Shown here: piece after piece, positions 7,621-15,982 of the stretch
Numbering within the stretch: the stretch's first letter is position 1
Layout of the letters: each line of letters opens with the position of its first letter
Origin: Prolixibacteraceae bacterium UBA5740
Lineage (GTDB): Bacteria > Bacteroidota > Bacteroidia > Bacteroidales > Prolixibacteraceae
Direction of reading: 5' to 3'
DNA length: 22,080 nt
Assembly (NCBI GenBank): GCA_002419285.1
Contig: DIFU01000040.1
Coordinates: forward strand, 1-22,080
Program-made: the position numbers and the translations under genes
The notes under the pieces: generated by a model
Databases searched by the model: none
What the model was told of the DNA's origin: nothing
Seen by the model: the letters and a program-made list of their open reading frames with translations, nothing else

Positions 7621-8952
7621 TTGAAAACTGAATTGCTGATTTATAATCCTGATATGACAGCCAGGTTCCGCTATATCGCGGAATGGATGTTTATGGATGT
7701 GTTGGGCGTTGGTGTAGAGTTCACCTCCGACAGGGACACTGTTTTAAATCCTACGCTACCGGTTTTGAATTATTCGGTTGAGCGGGTTGGCAATGAGCCC
7801 TTTATCAGGGCATGCGGACTTCTGGAAAGCAGCGCACTGGAATTGCCCGAAGTCATACCGGTACCCTTCCGGGGCTCCTCAGGGCTTTTCCCTTCTTCCC
7901 ACGATTCGTTAATGCCCTTTGATCCTTTTGCTGCCTGTTTTTTTACCATCACCCGCATGGAAGAGTATTTTGCGACCGAAAGGGATGAACATGGGCGGTT
8001 CAGGCACGATCAATCGGTATTGGTTTCCATGGGGGTTTCAGGGAAGCCCATCGCAAATATCTGGTGCAGGTTTCTGGCCGACTCCCTGAAGGAAGTCTAT
8101 CCTTCACTTGTCTTTCCCATTATGCCATTTCGTTTCCTGCCTACCATCGATATCGATAACGCCTATGCCTATGCCGGGAAAAGTATCATGCGAAACCTGG
8201 GAAGCGCTTTCCGGCAGATGGGAGTGATGGGTGTCAGTGGATTTACCGAACGCTTGAAGGTGCTGATGGGGCAAATGTCTGATCCTTACGACACCTATGA
8301 TTACCTGTTAAGTCATTTCAAAGGTCATGAGCAGGATGTGCGGTTCTTTTTTCACCTTGGCGACCGTTCCCGGTTTGATACGCCCGTTTCATGGAGAAGC
8401 AGGCGATTCAGAAACCTGGTACGGACCATCCACCGCCATTTCCAAAGCGGGATTCATCCATCCTGCCTGGCATCACTGGATACTGGCCCTGAAACGATGT
8501 TGAAGGAAAAACAAAGATTCGTGACCATTACCGGGCACGAGCCGCAGATCAGCCGGCAACACTTCCTGATGCTCAGGTTTCCCGATACTTACCAAAAATT
8601 GCTGGATGCCGGTATTGCCTCTGACTATTCGATGGGTTATGTCGGTCAGACTGGTTTCAGGGCCGGAACCTGCACACCTTTCCGGTTTTTTGATTTGGTG
8701 TCGGGTGAGGCAACCCATCTGATGGTTTTCCCATTCCAGGCCATGGACGTTACCCTGAAAAACTATATGCGGCTTACACCCGATGAGGCAATTGAAAACC
8801 TGAGCGCCCTTATGGACGAGGTAAAAGCTACCGGCGGATGGTTCTCCGTTATCTGGCACAACGAGTCGGTGACCGAATCGGGAGAGTGGAAGGAATACAG
8901 GAGAGTATTCGAGTACATCAACCAAAAAGGTTTTGAGTATGCCCGACAATGA
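7621..8952 (+). CDS. Polysaccharide deacetylase-like protein (DUF7033 type)
   Basis: The product has 443 residues from a TTG start. The TTG is preferred over the ATG at 7654 because LLIYNPDMTARFRYIAEWMF matches the usual start of this Bacteroidota family from memory. The N-terminal ~150 residues form the accessory domain. The deacetylase-like part contains FLPTIDIDNAYAY (D177, D179), FFHLGDRSRFD and a GIHPS motif (H279), which stand in for the first two NodB metal and catalytic motifs in divergent form. Activity is plausible but unproven. No signal peptide is seen, so it probably works on cytoplasmic or membrane-facing sugar intermediates. It opens a packed run: the next gene starts 14 nt before its stop. 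Confidence 0.78.
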   Translation: MKTELLIYNPDMTARFRYIAEWMFMDVLGVGVEFTSDRDTVLNPTLPVLNYSVERVGNEPFIRACGLLESSALELPEVIPVPFRGSSGLFPSSHDSLMPFDPFAACFFTITRMEEYFATERDEHGRFRHDQSVLVSMGVSGKPIANIWCRFLADSLKEVYPSLVFPIMPFRFLPTIDIDNAYAYAGKSIMRNLGSAFRQMGVMGVSGFTERLKVLMGQMSDPYDTYDYLLSHFKGHEQDVRFFFHLGDRSRFDTPVSWRSRRFRNLVRTIHRHFQSGIHPSCLASLDTGPETMLKEKQRFVTITGHEPQISRQHFLMLRFPDTYQKLLDAGIASDYSMGYVGQTGFRAGTCTPFRFFDLVSGEATHLMVFPFQAMDVTLKNYMRLTPDEAIENLSALMDEVKATGGWFSVIWHNESVTESGEWKEYRRVFEYINQKGFEYARQ

Positions 8953-9856
8953 AATCATGAGTCCACGCTTGGTACAGCGTTCCCAGATTGATCCGGAGCG
9001 CTGGGATCAGGTGATTTCAGGTGCTTCCAACGGTAGGGTCTATGCTCGCAGCTGGTATCTCGACAGGGTTTCAGAGGACTGGCAGGCACTGGTTTGGGGT
9101 GATTATGCTTATGTGATGCCACTTACGGTCAGGAAAAAATTAGGTGTCACAATGTTGGTACAGCCATGCTACAGCCAGCAACTTGGGATTTTCCCGACAC
9201 CCCCCGACAATGTAGCGCTGGCCTTTCAGAATGCAGTCAGGCAAAATTTCCGGTATATACGGATCAGCCTGAACAGCCAAAATGCATTTTGGCCAGCTGA
9301 TCACTTGAGGGAGATGAAGAACTTTATTCTTTACCTGGAATTTCCGTATGCTGGCCTGTATGCTTCATACTCGACCCACGCCCAGCGGCATCTCCGGAGG
9401 GCAGAAAAAAAGGATCTTACATTTGTAGACGGCATTGCACTTCATGAATACCTTGATTTCAAGACATATAACCAATCGGAAGAGATTTACGGCAAATGCC
9501 TCCCTAACTTCAGAAAACTGGCTTCGTACATCCTTTACGAAGGGAAAGGTTCATTAATGGGGGTTTATAACCGTAGTAATGAGTTATGTGCTGCCGGGTT
9601 TTTTTTATTCGACGAAAAACGGATTGTTTATCTCAATGGGGTTAGCAGTCAGGCAGGACGGGAAGCAGGTGCCATGTATTTTTTGATGGATCATGTGATC
9701 AGGATGTTTGCCGGCCACCCACAGTATCTCGACATGGAAGGCTCCATGATCCCGGGTGTCGCCCGGTTTTTCGAGGGCTTCGGCGCCCATCTTGAAACAT
9801 ATATCCACTGGATCGACATCCGTCTGCCTGCACCGTTTAAATGGCTGATCCGATGA
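8939..9856 (+). CDS. FemAB/GNAT-like acyltransferase
   Basis: The 305-residue product resembles Bacteroidota FemAB-like proteins with a GNAT fold. Visible traits are RNSxNxFW-type sequence (ISLNSQNAFWPAD), a basic YSTHAQRHLRRAEKK segment, LMGVYNRSNELCAAGFFLFD, and the C-terminal DMEGSMIPGVARFFEGFGA block, which is very typical. Such proteins transfer acyl or aminoacyl groups, but the substrate is unknown. The start is uncertain: TTG 8933, ATG 8939 or ATG 8957. ATG 8939 overlaps the upstream stop by 14 nt. The stop overlaps the next gene as ATGA, pointing to coupled translation within the envelope cassette. Confidence 0.72.
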   Translation: MPDNEIMSPRLVQRSQIDPERWDQVISGASNGRVYARSWYLDRVSEDWQALVWGDYAYVMPLTVRKKLGVTMLVQPCYSQQLGIFPTPPDNVALAFQNAVRQNFRYIRISLNSQNAFWPADHLREMKNFILYLEFPYAGLYASYSTHAQRHLRRAEKKDLTFVDGIALHEYLDFKTYNQSEEIYGKCLPNFRKLASYILYEGKGSLMGVYNRSNELCAAGFFLFDEKRIVYLNGVSSQAGREAGAMYFLMDHVIRMFAGHPQYLDMEGSMIPGVARFFEGFGAHLETYIHWIDIRLPAPFKWLIR

Positions 9857-10824
9857 ACAACCGGTTTCGAAATATTATGAAATTACCGGGAAAGCTGTTA
9901 CGCTATGAATGGCTTTCCGTTCATAACTATCCGGTTTTGCTGCCATTTTACCATGTGGTCAGCGATGAACCGCTTCCCCATGTGCTCAATTACCCCTACC
10001 GTAATGTTCGTCAGTTCATGGAAGAGCTTGATTTCCTGCTGAAGCATTACCGGCCGATCGGTATGGAAGAATTGCTTACGCAGACACACGAGCGATCCAG
10101 AGTATTTCATTTGAGCTTCGACGACGGTCTGAGGCAATGTGCGACGGTGATTGCCCCCATTCTGCTGAGGAAAGGGATTCCGGCCACTTTTTTTGTCAAT
10201 CCGGGATTTGCCGACAACAAGGCACTATTCCATCGTTACAAGGCCAGTTTGATTATCAGTCGCTTAAAGGAAGGTAAACAGGGAGAGACCTGGTTGAGGG
10301 AGAGAGGATTTTCATTTGGTAAGCTCCTGCAGTTGCCGATTCGGGAGGCTGAAACAGCCGATCGCCTGGCTGATGAGCTGGGAATCTCCTGGGATCACTT
10401 TCTGAAGGAAACCCAGCCCTATATGACGCTCGACCAGATCAGGGAACTTGAAGGCAGGGGTTTCAGTATTGGAGGCCATAGCTGGGATCATCCTGAGTTT
10501 GCCTCGCTGGACTTTGAAGAACAATACCGTCAAGTGTCCGCAAGCATGGATTGGATTGGCAGCCATCTTCATCAGAAGCACCGGGTTTTTGCCTTTCCAT
10601 ATACCGACGACGGGGTATCTGCCAGGCTCTTGAAACAATTGGCTGACGACAATCTCTGTGACCATACATTTGGGACGGCCGGACTGAAGTATGATTCCAT
10701 GCCAAGACATCTGCAACGATTCCCGGCCGAAACAAGCGAAGCTCTTCCGGTTTCACTTAAAATGGAAATGTTCTACTCCCAGTTGAGGGGCTATCTGGGC
10801 AGGCAGACCGTTAAGCATCCATGA
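9853..10824 (+). CDS. Polysaccharide deacetylase (NodB / CE4 family)
   Basis: CE4 enzymes remove N- or O-acetyl groups from sugars in a metal-dependent reaction. From the ATG at 9853 the product has 323 residues. The NodB motifs are intact: LSFDDG (D90, D91), GGHSWDHP with metal ligands H209 and H213, and FAFPYTDDG for the third motif. There is no obvious signal peptide. The ATG at 9853 overlaps the preceding TGA as ATGA; an earlier ATG at 9841 is possible. The next gene begins 1 nt after the stop. The substrate is presumably an acetylated glycan precursor shared with the neighbouring genes. Confidence 0.88.
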   Translation: MNNRFRNIMKLPGKLLRYEWLSVHNYPVLLPFYHVVSDEPLPHVLNYPYRNVRQFMEELDFLLKHYRPIGMEELLTQTHERSRVFHLSFDDGLRQCATVIAPILLRKGIPATFFVNPGFADNKALFHRYKASLIISRLKEGKQGETWLRERGFSFGKLLQLPIREAETADRLADELGISWDHFLKETQPYMTLDQIRELEGRGFSIGGHSWDHPEFASLDFEEQYRQVSASMDWIGSHLHQKHRVFAFPYTDDGVSARLLKQLADDNLCDHTFGTAGLKYDSMPRHLQRFPAETSEALPVSLKMEMFYSQLRGYLGRQTVKHP

Positions 10825-10825
10825 C

Positions 10826-11911
10826 ATGAGGCAGGTTACCCGCATACGACTCAGTGAACTCGAGGCTTTTGTGAAAAGCCCGCTTTATCAGTCGCTGGAC
10901 GTGAAACCCATTTCAGGACAGAGGGCTTTATCCTATATCCATAATCCGCACGGCAGTCCGGATGACGTGGCAGTTTACATGTTTCTGGAAGGGGAGAGGC
11001 TCACTGCCTTTCGCACGGTGTGGGCGGGAAGTCTGATTCAGGATGGGCAGGTGCTCCGGTTTGGCTGGTGCAGCGGATCGTGGGTCGCTCCTGGTTACCG
11101 GGGACAAGGATTGTCGGTTAGGCTCCTGAGGGAGGCATATGCAGACTGGCAACAAAGACTGATGTTTACCAACTATTCACCGGGAGGTGAATCAGCAAAT
11201 CTTTCATCGGGTTTGTTTACTCCCATTTACAAACACCAGGGCATCCGAGCCTATTTCCCCCCGGCATTGCCTGCAAATCTTCGCAGAAGAGGCACAAGTG
11301 GGCTATTGGTGCGGGTTGCACAGGTGGTAGCATGCACAACTGGATATGCATGGAAGGCGTTAGGCCGGCTATCGCCTATAACTGAATTGGAGGGATATTC
11401 CTTTGAAACCCTTGATACCCCTGATCAGGAGTGTCTGGAGATGGCAGACAGATTCAGTGAATCGACCTTTTTCGGGAGGGGAGCGGCCGACCTGGAATGG
11501 ATATTCCGCTATCCCTGGATGACAACCGATCCGACAGGGCGTGAGTTAAATTACCCTTTCTCTTTCTATTCCGACACTTTTTCCACGAAGGTGGTCAAGA
11601 TCCGGAAAAATTCAGGCACATCAGGTTTTTTCATATTTTCGGAGCGGGAAGGGCACTGGAAGTCGCATCATTTTTATTTATCTTCGCGTGATTTTTTGGC
11701 CGCTGTCCATTGGATCAGGGCCTACTGTGGTAAGAATCAACCTGATTTCGTCACTATATTGCATCCGGAGATCGCCCGGGAGGTCCGGAAACACTGGTTT
11801 CCGTTTTTTTATGTGAAAGGGTATGGGCAAACCATCTATTCCACCTTTCATGCAGCCCCGTCCGTGGACCGGCTAATTCAGGATGGTGACGGAGACTATA
11901 TATTTACTTAA
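10826..11911 (+). CDS. GNAT family N-acetyltransferase
   Basis: The 361-residue product has the acetyl-CoA binding signature of GNAT enzymes, WVAPGYRGQGLSVRLLREAY (R92-x-x-G95-x-S97), preceded by the expected beta strands (LTAFRTVWAGS, LRFGWCSGSWV). The long C-terminal part (residues about 190-361) has no motif I can name and may bind the acceptor. It starts 1 nt after the deacetylase stop and ends 10 nt before upp, so it is almost certainly co-transcribed with both. The acceptor is unknown; by context it is probably the same glycan as that of the deacetylases. Confidence 0.8.
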   Translation: MRQVTRIRLSELEAFVKSPLYQSLDVKPISGQRALSYIHNPHGSPDDVAVYMFLEGERLTAFRTVWAGSLIQDGQVLRFGWCSGSWVAPGYRGQGLSVRLLREAYADWQQRLMFTNYSPGGESANLSSGLFTPIYKHQGIRAYFPPALPANLRRRGTSGLLVRVAQVVACTTGYAWKALGRLSPITELEGYSFETLDTPDQECLEMADRFSESTFFGRGAADLEWIFRYPWMTTDPTGRELNYPFSFYSDTFSTKVVKIRKNSGTSGFFIFSEREGHWKSHHFYLSSRDFLAAVHWIRAYCGKNQPDFVTILHPEIAREVRKHWFPFFYVKGYGQTIYSTFHAAPSVDRLIQDGDGDYIFT

Positions 11912-11921
11912 AAACAGCACT

Positions 11922-12593
11922 ATGGAGATCAAAGTACTAGGCAACACCCATTCAATGATCGATCAGTACCTGGCTGAACTTCGGGATATCGGGATTCAGC
12001 AGGATTCTTTCCGATTCAGGGAAAATCTTCAGCGTTTGGGCGAATTGTTTGCCTTTGAAATCAGTAAAACACTTGAATTTGAAGTCCGCGAGGTTACCAC
12101 CCCCCTCGGTATTGCCAAGGTTCCGGTTCTTGCAAAGCAGCCTGTTCTGGCAACAATCCTGAGAGCTGGCCTTCCGATGCATCAAGGTATCCTGCGTATC
12201 TTTGACAAAGCCGAAAACGCGTTTATATCGGCTTACCGTAAATATACCGAGAACGGGGGTTTCGATATTGAGTTTGAATATATGTCATCTCCATCGCTCG
12301 ACGGCAAAGTGGTCATTCTTTCCGATCCGATGCTGGCATCCGGCATGTCAATGGAGATTAGCTATCATGCCCTGCAGGCGAAGGGGACTCCCTCCCACAT
12401 CCATTTGGTGTCCATAATCAGTAGCCAACAGGGGGTCGACTATGTGACAAGCCACATCAAGGATGAAAATGTAACCTTATGGCTGGGAGCCATCGATGAG
12501 GGAATGACTTCCAAGTCTTATATTGTTCCGGGTCTTGGTGACGCTGGTGACCTTGCCTACGGAGAGAAGATGGACTCGAAAAAGAAAAAATAA
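11922..12593 (+). CDS. upp: Uracil phosphoribosyltransferase
   Basis: UPRTase makes UMP from uracil and PRPP in pyrimidine salvage. From the ATG at 11922 the product has 223 residues; an upstream in-frame ATG at 11883 lies inside the previous gene and adds sequence unlike the family. ILRAGLPMHQG (L80-R81-A82-G83) and the PRPP-binding loop SDPMLASGMS (D135-G141) are present; the usual bacterial loop is DPMLATGGS. The uracil-binding C-terminal motif YIVPGLGDAGDLAYGE is intact. The lysine-rich tail after it is short. It converges on the flavin reductase gene with 11 nt between them and no visible terminator. Confidence 0.93.
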   Translation: MEIKVLGNTHSMIDQYLAELRDIGIQQDSFRFRENLQRLGELFAFEISKTLEFEVREVTTPLGIAKVPVLAKQPVLATILRAGLPMHQGILRIFDKAENAFISAYRKYTENGGFDIEFEYMSSPSLDGKVVILSDPMLASGMSMEISYHALQAKGTPSHIHLVSIISSQQGVDYVTSHIKDENVTLWLGAIDEGMTSKSYIVPGLGDAGDLAYGEKMDSKKKK

Positions 12594-12604
12594 CGGACAG
12601 AGAA

Positions 12605-13300
12605 TCAGAAGTAGACTTCCACTGTGATGTCTTCCCGCTCAAAGCCTTTTTGCTTAAGAATCTCCATGGCATCAAAGATCATGTCGCTGTTTCCGCAGAG
12701 ATAGAACACGGTGTTTGGCTCAAACTCCCGGGTTTTGAGGTAATCGGTTACCCTTCCGTGGAAATTGTTTTTCGGATTCCTGGTGGAGCAAAGGATATAT
12801 CGACCCTCTTCATAATGGTTGCTTTCATAAGCTTCCGATGGATATCGTACCCCATGGATCAATTGGTAATCCAATCCTGGAATTGATTTGACCATACTGT
12901 GAAATGGGGCAATTCCCGTTCCGCTGGCAATGAATACGTGCCGGTGGCTGTCTTTTTTCTTCGGATCCATGCCAAACTTCCCAAAAGGCCCGTGAATTTC
13001 TAAATAATCACCAGGTTTCAGATTCTTCAACTTTGGTGTAAAATAGCCTCCGTCAACCTCCTTTACGAGAATTTCGAGTGCCTCCTCCTGTGAACCACTG
13101 TATATTGAATATTCCCTGCTTTGATAGTCTCCCTTGATAGATACCGAAATGTGCTGCCCTGGCCTGAAATTAAACCTGCATCGGGGGAGGGAAACTACAA
13201 ATGTTGATTCGGTCAGCTGCCTGATCTCTCGAATCTTGTATAAGCTTGTGTCGATTTTAAAATCTTGCTGTAATGTATCTGACATATCTTCTTTATTCAT
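12605..13300 (-). CDS. FNR-family flavin oxidoreductase (ferredoxin-NADP reductase-like)
   Basis: The 231-residue, single-chain reductase has an FAD domain with R62-E63-Y64-S65 (the RxYS flavin motif), then an NAD(P) domain with GTGIAPF (127-133), FYLCGNSDMI and the C-terminal VEVYF. No iron-sulfur domain is attached, so it must pass electrons between NAD(P)H and a separate carrier such as ferredoxin or flavodoxin. The minus-strand -7 element TACTTTTG (plus 13308-13315) lies so close to the ATG at 13300 that the second methionine (start at 13285) may be the true start, giving 226 residues. It diverges from a broken flavodoxin gene across a region with operator-like repeats. Confidence 0.87.
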   Translation of the reverse strand: MNKEDMSDTLQQDFKIDTSLYKIREIRQLTESTFVVSLPRCRFNFRPGQHISVSIKGDYQSREYSIYSGSQEEALEILVKEVDGGYFTPKLKNLKPGDYLEIHGPFGKFGMDPKKKDSHRHVFIASGTGIAPFHSMVKSIPGLDYQLIHGVRYPSEAYESNHYEEGRYILCSTRNPKNNFHGRVTDYLKTREFEPNTVFYLCGNSDMIFDAMEILKQKGFEREDITVEVYF

Positions 13301-13307
13301 AAAAATG

Positions 13308-13315
13308 CAAAAGTA
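13308..13315 (-). promoter_or_regulatory. -7 element for the flavin reductase gene
   Basis: On the minus strand this reads TACTTTTG, a full TAnnTTTG match. CAAA (minus TTTG) occurs at 13330-13333, but the spacing is 14 bp instead of about 20, so the -33 is not convincing. Confidence 0.5.
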
Positions 13316-13350
13316 ACAATATTAAAAGACAAAAAAGTATTCAATAACAT

Positions 13351-13380
13351 GGATTAATCGGTGTTAATCCTGTGTTAACC
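13351..13380. repeat. Operator-like tandem and inverted repeats
   Basis: GGATTAA (13351-13357) and TTAATCC (13364-13370) form a 7-bp dyad with a 6-bp centre. GTGTTAA occurs twice, at 13361-13367 and 13372-13378, exactly 11 bp apart. On the minus strand this reads as about three GG(A)TTAACAC-like units one helical turn apart. It lies between two divergent promoters, a typical place for a regulator to bind. Confidence 0.55.
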
Positions 13381-13389
13381 AATAAGTGC

Positions 13390-13420
13390 GTTGAAATGTT
13401 CGGGGGATGTTCTAATTTTA
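13390..13420 (+). promoter_or_regulatory. Probable promoter of the broken flavodoxin gene
   Basis: GTTG at 13390-13393 and TAATTTTA at 13413-13420 are 19 bp apart. This matches the -33/-7 pattern except that the last base of TAnnTTTG is A. It sits 16 bp before the ATG of the remnant at 13437. Confidence 0.4.
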
Positions 13421-13436
13421 TTCAAAACTGCCTGCC

Positions 13437-13773
13437 ATGAAAACATTGATCGTTTACAGAACAACACACGGTGAAGGATTTCTGTGAAAAGAACCGGGAA
13501 TTATTGCTCAACAAGGAGTTGGGTTTATTCATCTGCTGCATGTACGAAGGGGGTGTGGCCCGCAAACATATGCAGGATGTTTTCCCGGAAGAGTTGCTGC
13601 CGCATGCCAAAACCATCCTCACAGCCTGAGGAGCCATTGACCTTGATAAGATGAATTTTCTGGAACTTTTTGCCGTAAAGAGGATCGCTCATCTCGATCA
13701 AAGCATGGATCATACCGATATGGTTGCCGTTGAGCGGTTTGCCAGGAAAATGGACCGAACTTTTATTCCATGA
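13437..13773 (+). pseudogene. Remnant of a HemG-like flavodoxin-domain protein
   Basis: The ATG at 13437 encodes MKTLIVYRTTHG, the flavodoxin phosphate-binding start. The sequence then jumps, in another frame from about 13471, to VKDFCEKNRELLLNKELGLFICCM and EELLPHAKT. These are hallmarks of the flavodoxin-type protoporphyrinogen oxidase (HemG) family, in which about 55-60 residues normally separate the two parts. A TGA at 13627-13629 then interrupts the second frame. After it, homology resumes with DLDKMNFLELFAVKRIA and runs to the TGA at 13771-13773. There are thus three lesions: an internal deletion, a frame change and a nonsense codon. The well-preserved remains suggest recent decay. HemG-like identity is from recognition of the family pattern, not from a search. 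Confidence 0.75.
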
Positions 13774-13796
13774 TGCTCTTTGTATAGCCTGAAAAG

Positions 13797-14507
13797 TCAG
13801 AAGGCCAGATAAAAGGGGCCGGTCAGCTGCCGGTACGATTCCGTGTATTGGCCTTCCGATTCGATCACCAGCATCTCTTCGGTGCAGGTGATTCTTTTTT
13901 GCATAAACTCCATCAGAATCCTGTGGTATGGCTTGTCGGGAAAGTGCTGAACCTTCAGAATACGACTCTTGAAAAAGCCATACCCGGATGCCAGCTGGGA
14001 AAAATCCCCGGCTCTGTCGGCTGGAAGAATGACTGAAAATCTTCCCACGGGATGCAAAACCCGGGTACATCCTTCGAGGAACTCATTGAATGGCAGTTCA
14101 TCGTTGTGGCGGGCAGTTTTACGTTTCAAATCTCCCGGTTTGGAACTGTTCTCAAAATAGGGTGGGTTGGATATCACCAGATCGAATCTGTCAGGGTGTT
14201 GCATGGCAAATTGCTGGAAAGGGATATGTTGGATGTTTATCCGGTCGGGCCATTGCGAACGGGCCACATTCATTTCAGCTTCCCTGCATGTGTCTTTGTC
14301 GATATCGATACCGGTAATTTGAGCTGATGACCGTTGAGCCATCATCAACGACAAGAGTCCGGTTCCACAACCTACATCCAGGATGGTTTTTGCCTCTCCT
14401 GTTTGAGTCCAGGCCCCCAATATGACACTGTCGACACCCACCTTCATGGCTGAATGTTCCTGGATTACGGTAAACTGTTTAAACTGAAAATAGTTGTTGC
14501 GACCCAT
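13797..14507 (-). CDS. trmN6: tRNA1(Val) (adenine(37)-N6)-methyltransferase
   Basis: This enzyme uses SAM to methylate N6 of A37 in a valine tRNA. From the ATG at 14507 the product has 236 residues. FKQFTVIQEHSAMKVGVDSV at residues 9-28 is the typical TrmN6/YfiC beginning, followed by the SAM-binding motif DVGCGTG (44-50), GIDID at the end of beta-2, and the N6-adenine catalytic NPPY (114-117). The frame is open to 14552, but that start would overlap the previous gene by over 40 nt, whereas 14507 lies 1 nt after its stop. It is the last gene of the minus-strand group beginning with tatA, and it converges on the flavodoxin remnant. Confidence 0.9.
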   Translation of the reverse strand: MGRNNYFQFKQFTVIQEHSAMKVGVDSVILGAWTQTGEAKTILDVGCGTGLLSLMMAQRSSAQITGIDIDKDTCREAEMNVARSQWPDRINIQHIPFQQFAMQHPDRFDLVISNPPYFENSSKPGDLKRKTARHNDELPFNEFLEGCTRVLHPVGRFSVILPADRAGDFSQLASGYGFFKSRILKVQHFPDKPYHRILMEFMQKRITCTEEMLVIESEGQYTESYRQLTGPFYLAF

Positions 14508-14508
14508 G

Positions 14509-15276
14509 TCAGAATTTTTCAAATGCCCCCAGCCCGAATAAAGCGAAGTCATACTTTACCGGATCGGCCTGATCAAAGGTATGCAGTACAGCCATGACTT
14601 CTTCCACTGCTTTCCAGTCGTTTTGCTTCCTTTTCAGGATTCCCAGCTTCCGTGCCACATTTCCCGTGTGAACATCCAGCGGGAGCATCAGGGAGGCGGC
14701 CGGGATGCCCTTCCAGATGCCGATATCGACTCCCCGGTTGTCTTCTCTGCACATCCAACGCAGATACATATTGAGCCGCTTGGCGGCTGAACCGGTTGTA
14801 ACATCTGACAGATGCTTCCGGGTTCGCTCCGGTCCGGGTAGTTCAAAGAAGATATCACGGAACTGTTTGAGTGACGAATAGACCGTCGTGTCCTCCCTGA
14901 ACCCTCCCAGGAATGCGTTTTCCAGTCCGCCCTGGTGGAGGTAGAGTTTGCGAATGGATTTCAGGAAATAGAGTGTATCGGTGTGGTTAAAGGTTCGGTG
15001 TATAAACTCTGAGGCTATCACGAGTTCCCTTTCACTGGCCGATGTGATGAATTCGTAAGGCTGATTGTCGAGTAGCTGAAGGAGTCGGTGTGCGTTCTGA
15101 ATGATGGATTTCCGGGTTCCCCATGAAATGGTGGCTGTCAGGAATCCTGCAATCTCGACATCCTCTTTTCGTGAAAAGGCTTTGGGTACCTGAATGGGAT
15201 CCGTTTCAATAAAACGGGGTCGGTTATATAGATCGCTCTTTTCGTCAAGAAATTCCTTAATCTCCTGGATGTTCAT
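14509..15276 (-). CDS. TIGR02757 / DUF2400 family protein
   Basis: The 255-residue protein belongs to a family common in Bacteroidota with no established biochemical role. Recognisable blocks are [18 protein letters not shown], the [16 protein letters not shown] segment, VDIGIWKGI, the [23 protein letters not shown] block and the terminal [13 protein letters not shown]. The family is predicted to be helical and to resemble helix-hairpin-helix DNA glycosylases, but I see no proof of an enzymatic function. Its ATG overlaps the lolD stop by 4 nt (ATGA) and its stop is 1 nt before trmN6, so it is translated with them. Confidence 0.88.
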   Translation of the reverse strand: MNIQEIKEFLDEKSDLYNRPRFIETDPIQVPKAFSRKEDVEIAGFLTATISWGTRKSIIQNAHRLLQLLDNQPYEFITSASERELVIASEFIHRTFNHTDTLYFLKSIRKLYLHQGGLENAFLGGFREDTTVYSSLKQFRDIFFELPGPERTRKHLSDVTTGSAAKRLNMYLRWMCREDNRGVDIGIWKGIPAASLMLPLDVHTGNVARKLGILKRKQNDWKAVEEVMAVLHTFDQADPVKYDFALFGLGAFEKF

Positions 15277-15926
15277 TCTACGATCACTCCGTCTTTTATG
15301 TGAATGATCCGGTCCGACCTATCGGCAAATGAATCGTCGTGCGTTACGATGATAAAGGTATGTCCGAAGTCATTCCGGAGTTGAAAAAAGAGGTCGTGCA
15401 ATTCATCGCGGTTTTGTGAATCGAGGTTTCCGGATGGTTCGTCGGCCATGATAACCTTTGGCTGGTTGATCAACGCCCGCGCAACAGCGACCCGCTGTTT
15501 TTCACCGCCTGACAACTGCGAAGGTTTATGGGTCATACGATGGGTCAGTCCGAGATAATTCAATAAATCCTTTGCCTTCTTCTCTGATTCACTGCGTGAA
15601 GTTCCGGCAATGAAGGCAGGAATGCAAACATTCTCGAGTGCGGTAAACTCTGGCAACAAATGGTGAAACTGAAACACGAATCCGAGTTCCCGGTTACGGA
15701 AAGCGGCCAGCTGGTTTTCGGATAAGGAGGATATTTTCTGGCCATGGAAATAGATCTCGCCCGAATCAGGCTTGCTAAGTGTGCCAAGTATTTGAAGCAG
15801 GGTAGTTTTCCCGGCACCGCTGGCTCCCACAATGGAAACGATTTTTCCTTGCGGGACTTCCAGGTTGATTCCATTTAAAACATTGACCTGGCCAAAGGAT
15901 TTTCGGATATTTTCGGCCTTTACCAT
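15273..15926 (-). CDS. lolD: LolD-like ABC transporter ATP-binding protein
   Basis: The 217-residue ATPase has Walker A GASGAGKT (34-41), Q-loop Q86, signature LSGGEKQR (138-145), Walker B with D162 and E163 in [10 protein letters not shown], and the switch histidine H196. The [16 protein letters not shown] stretch is typical of the LolD/MacB group, which powers extraction of lipoproteins from the inner membrane or of other envelope substrates. The membrane partners (LolC/E) are not in the window, so the specific LolD role is by family resemblance. It lies 56 nt after tatA and overlaps the DUF2400 gene by 4 nt. Confidence 0.88.
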   Translation of the reverse strand: MVKAENIRKSFGQVNVLNGINLEVPQGKIVSIVGASGAGKTTLLQILGTLSKPDSGEIYFHGQKISSLSENQLAAFRNRELGFVFQFHHLLPEFTALENVCIPAFIAGTSRSESEKKAKDLLNYLGLTHRMTHKPSQLSGGEKQRVAVARALINQPKVIMADEPSGNLDSQNRDELHDLFFQLRNDFGHTFIIVTHDDSFADRSDRIIHIKDGVIVE

Positions 15927-15982
15927 GATGACGGGTTATCGAAGGATGATTCCGGAGCATGTCGGTCCGGAGTGGAAACAGA

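Noticed and set aside
13525..14070. A 181-codon minus-strand open frame covering the flavodoxin remnant and the end of trmN6
   Set aside because: It overlaps two better-supported features and shows no family resemblance.
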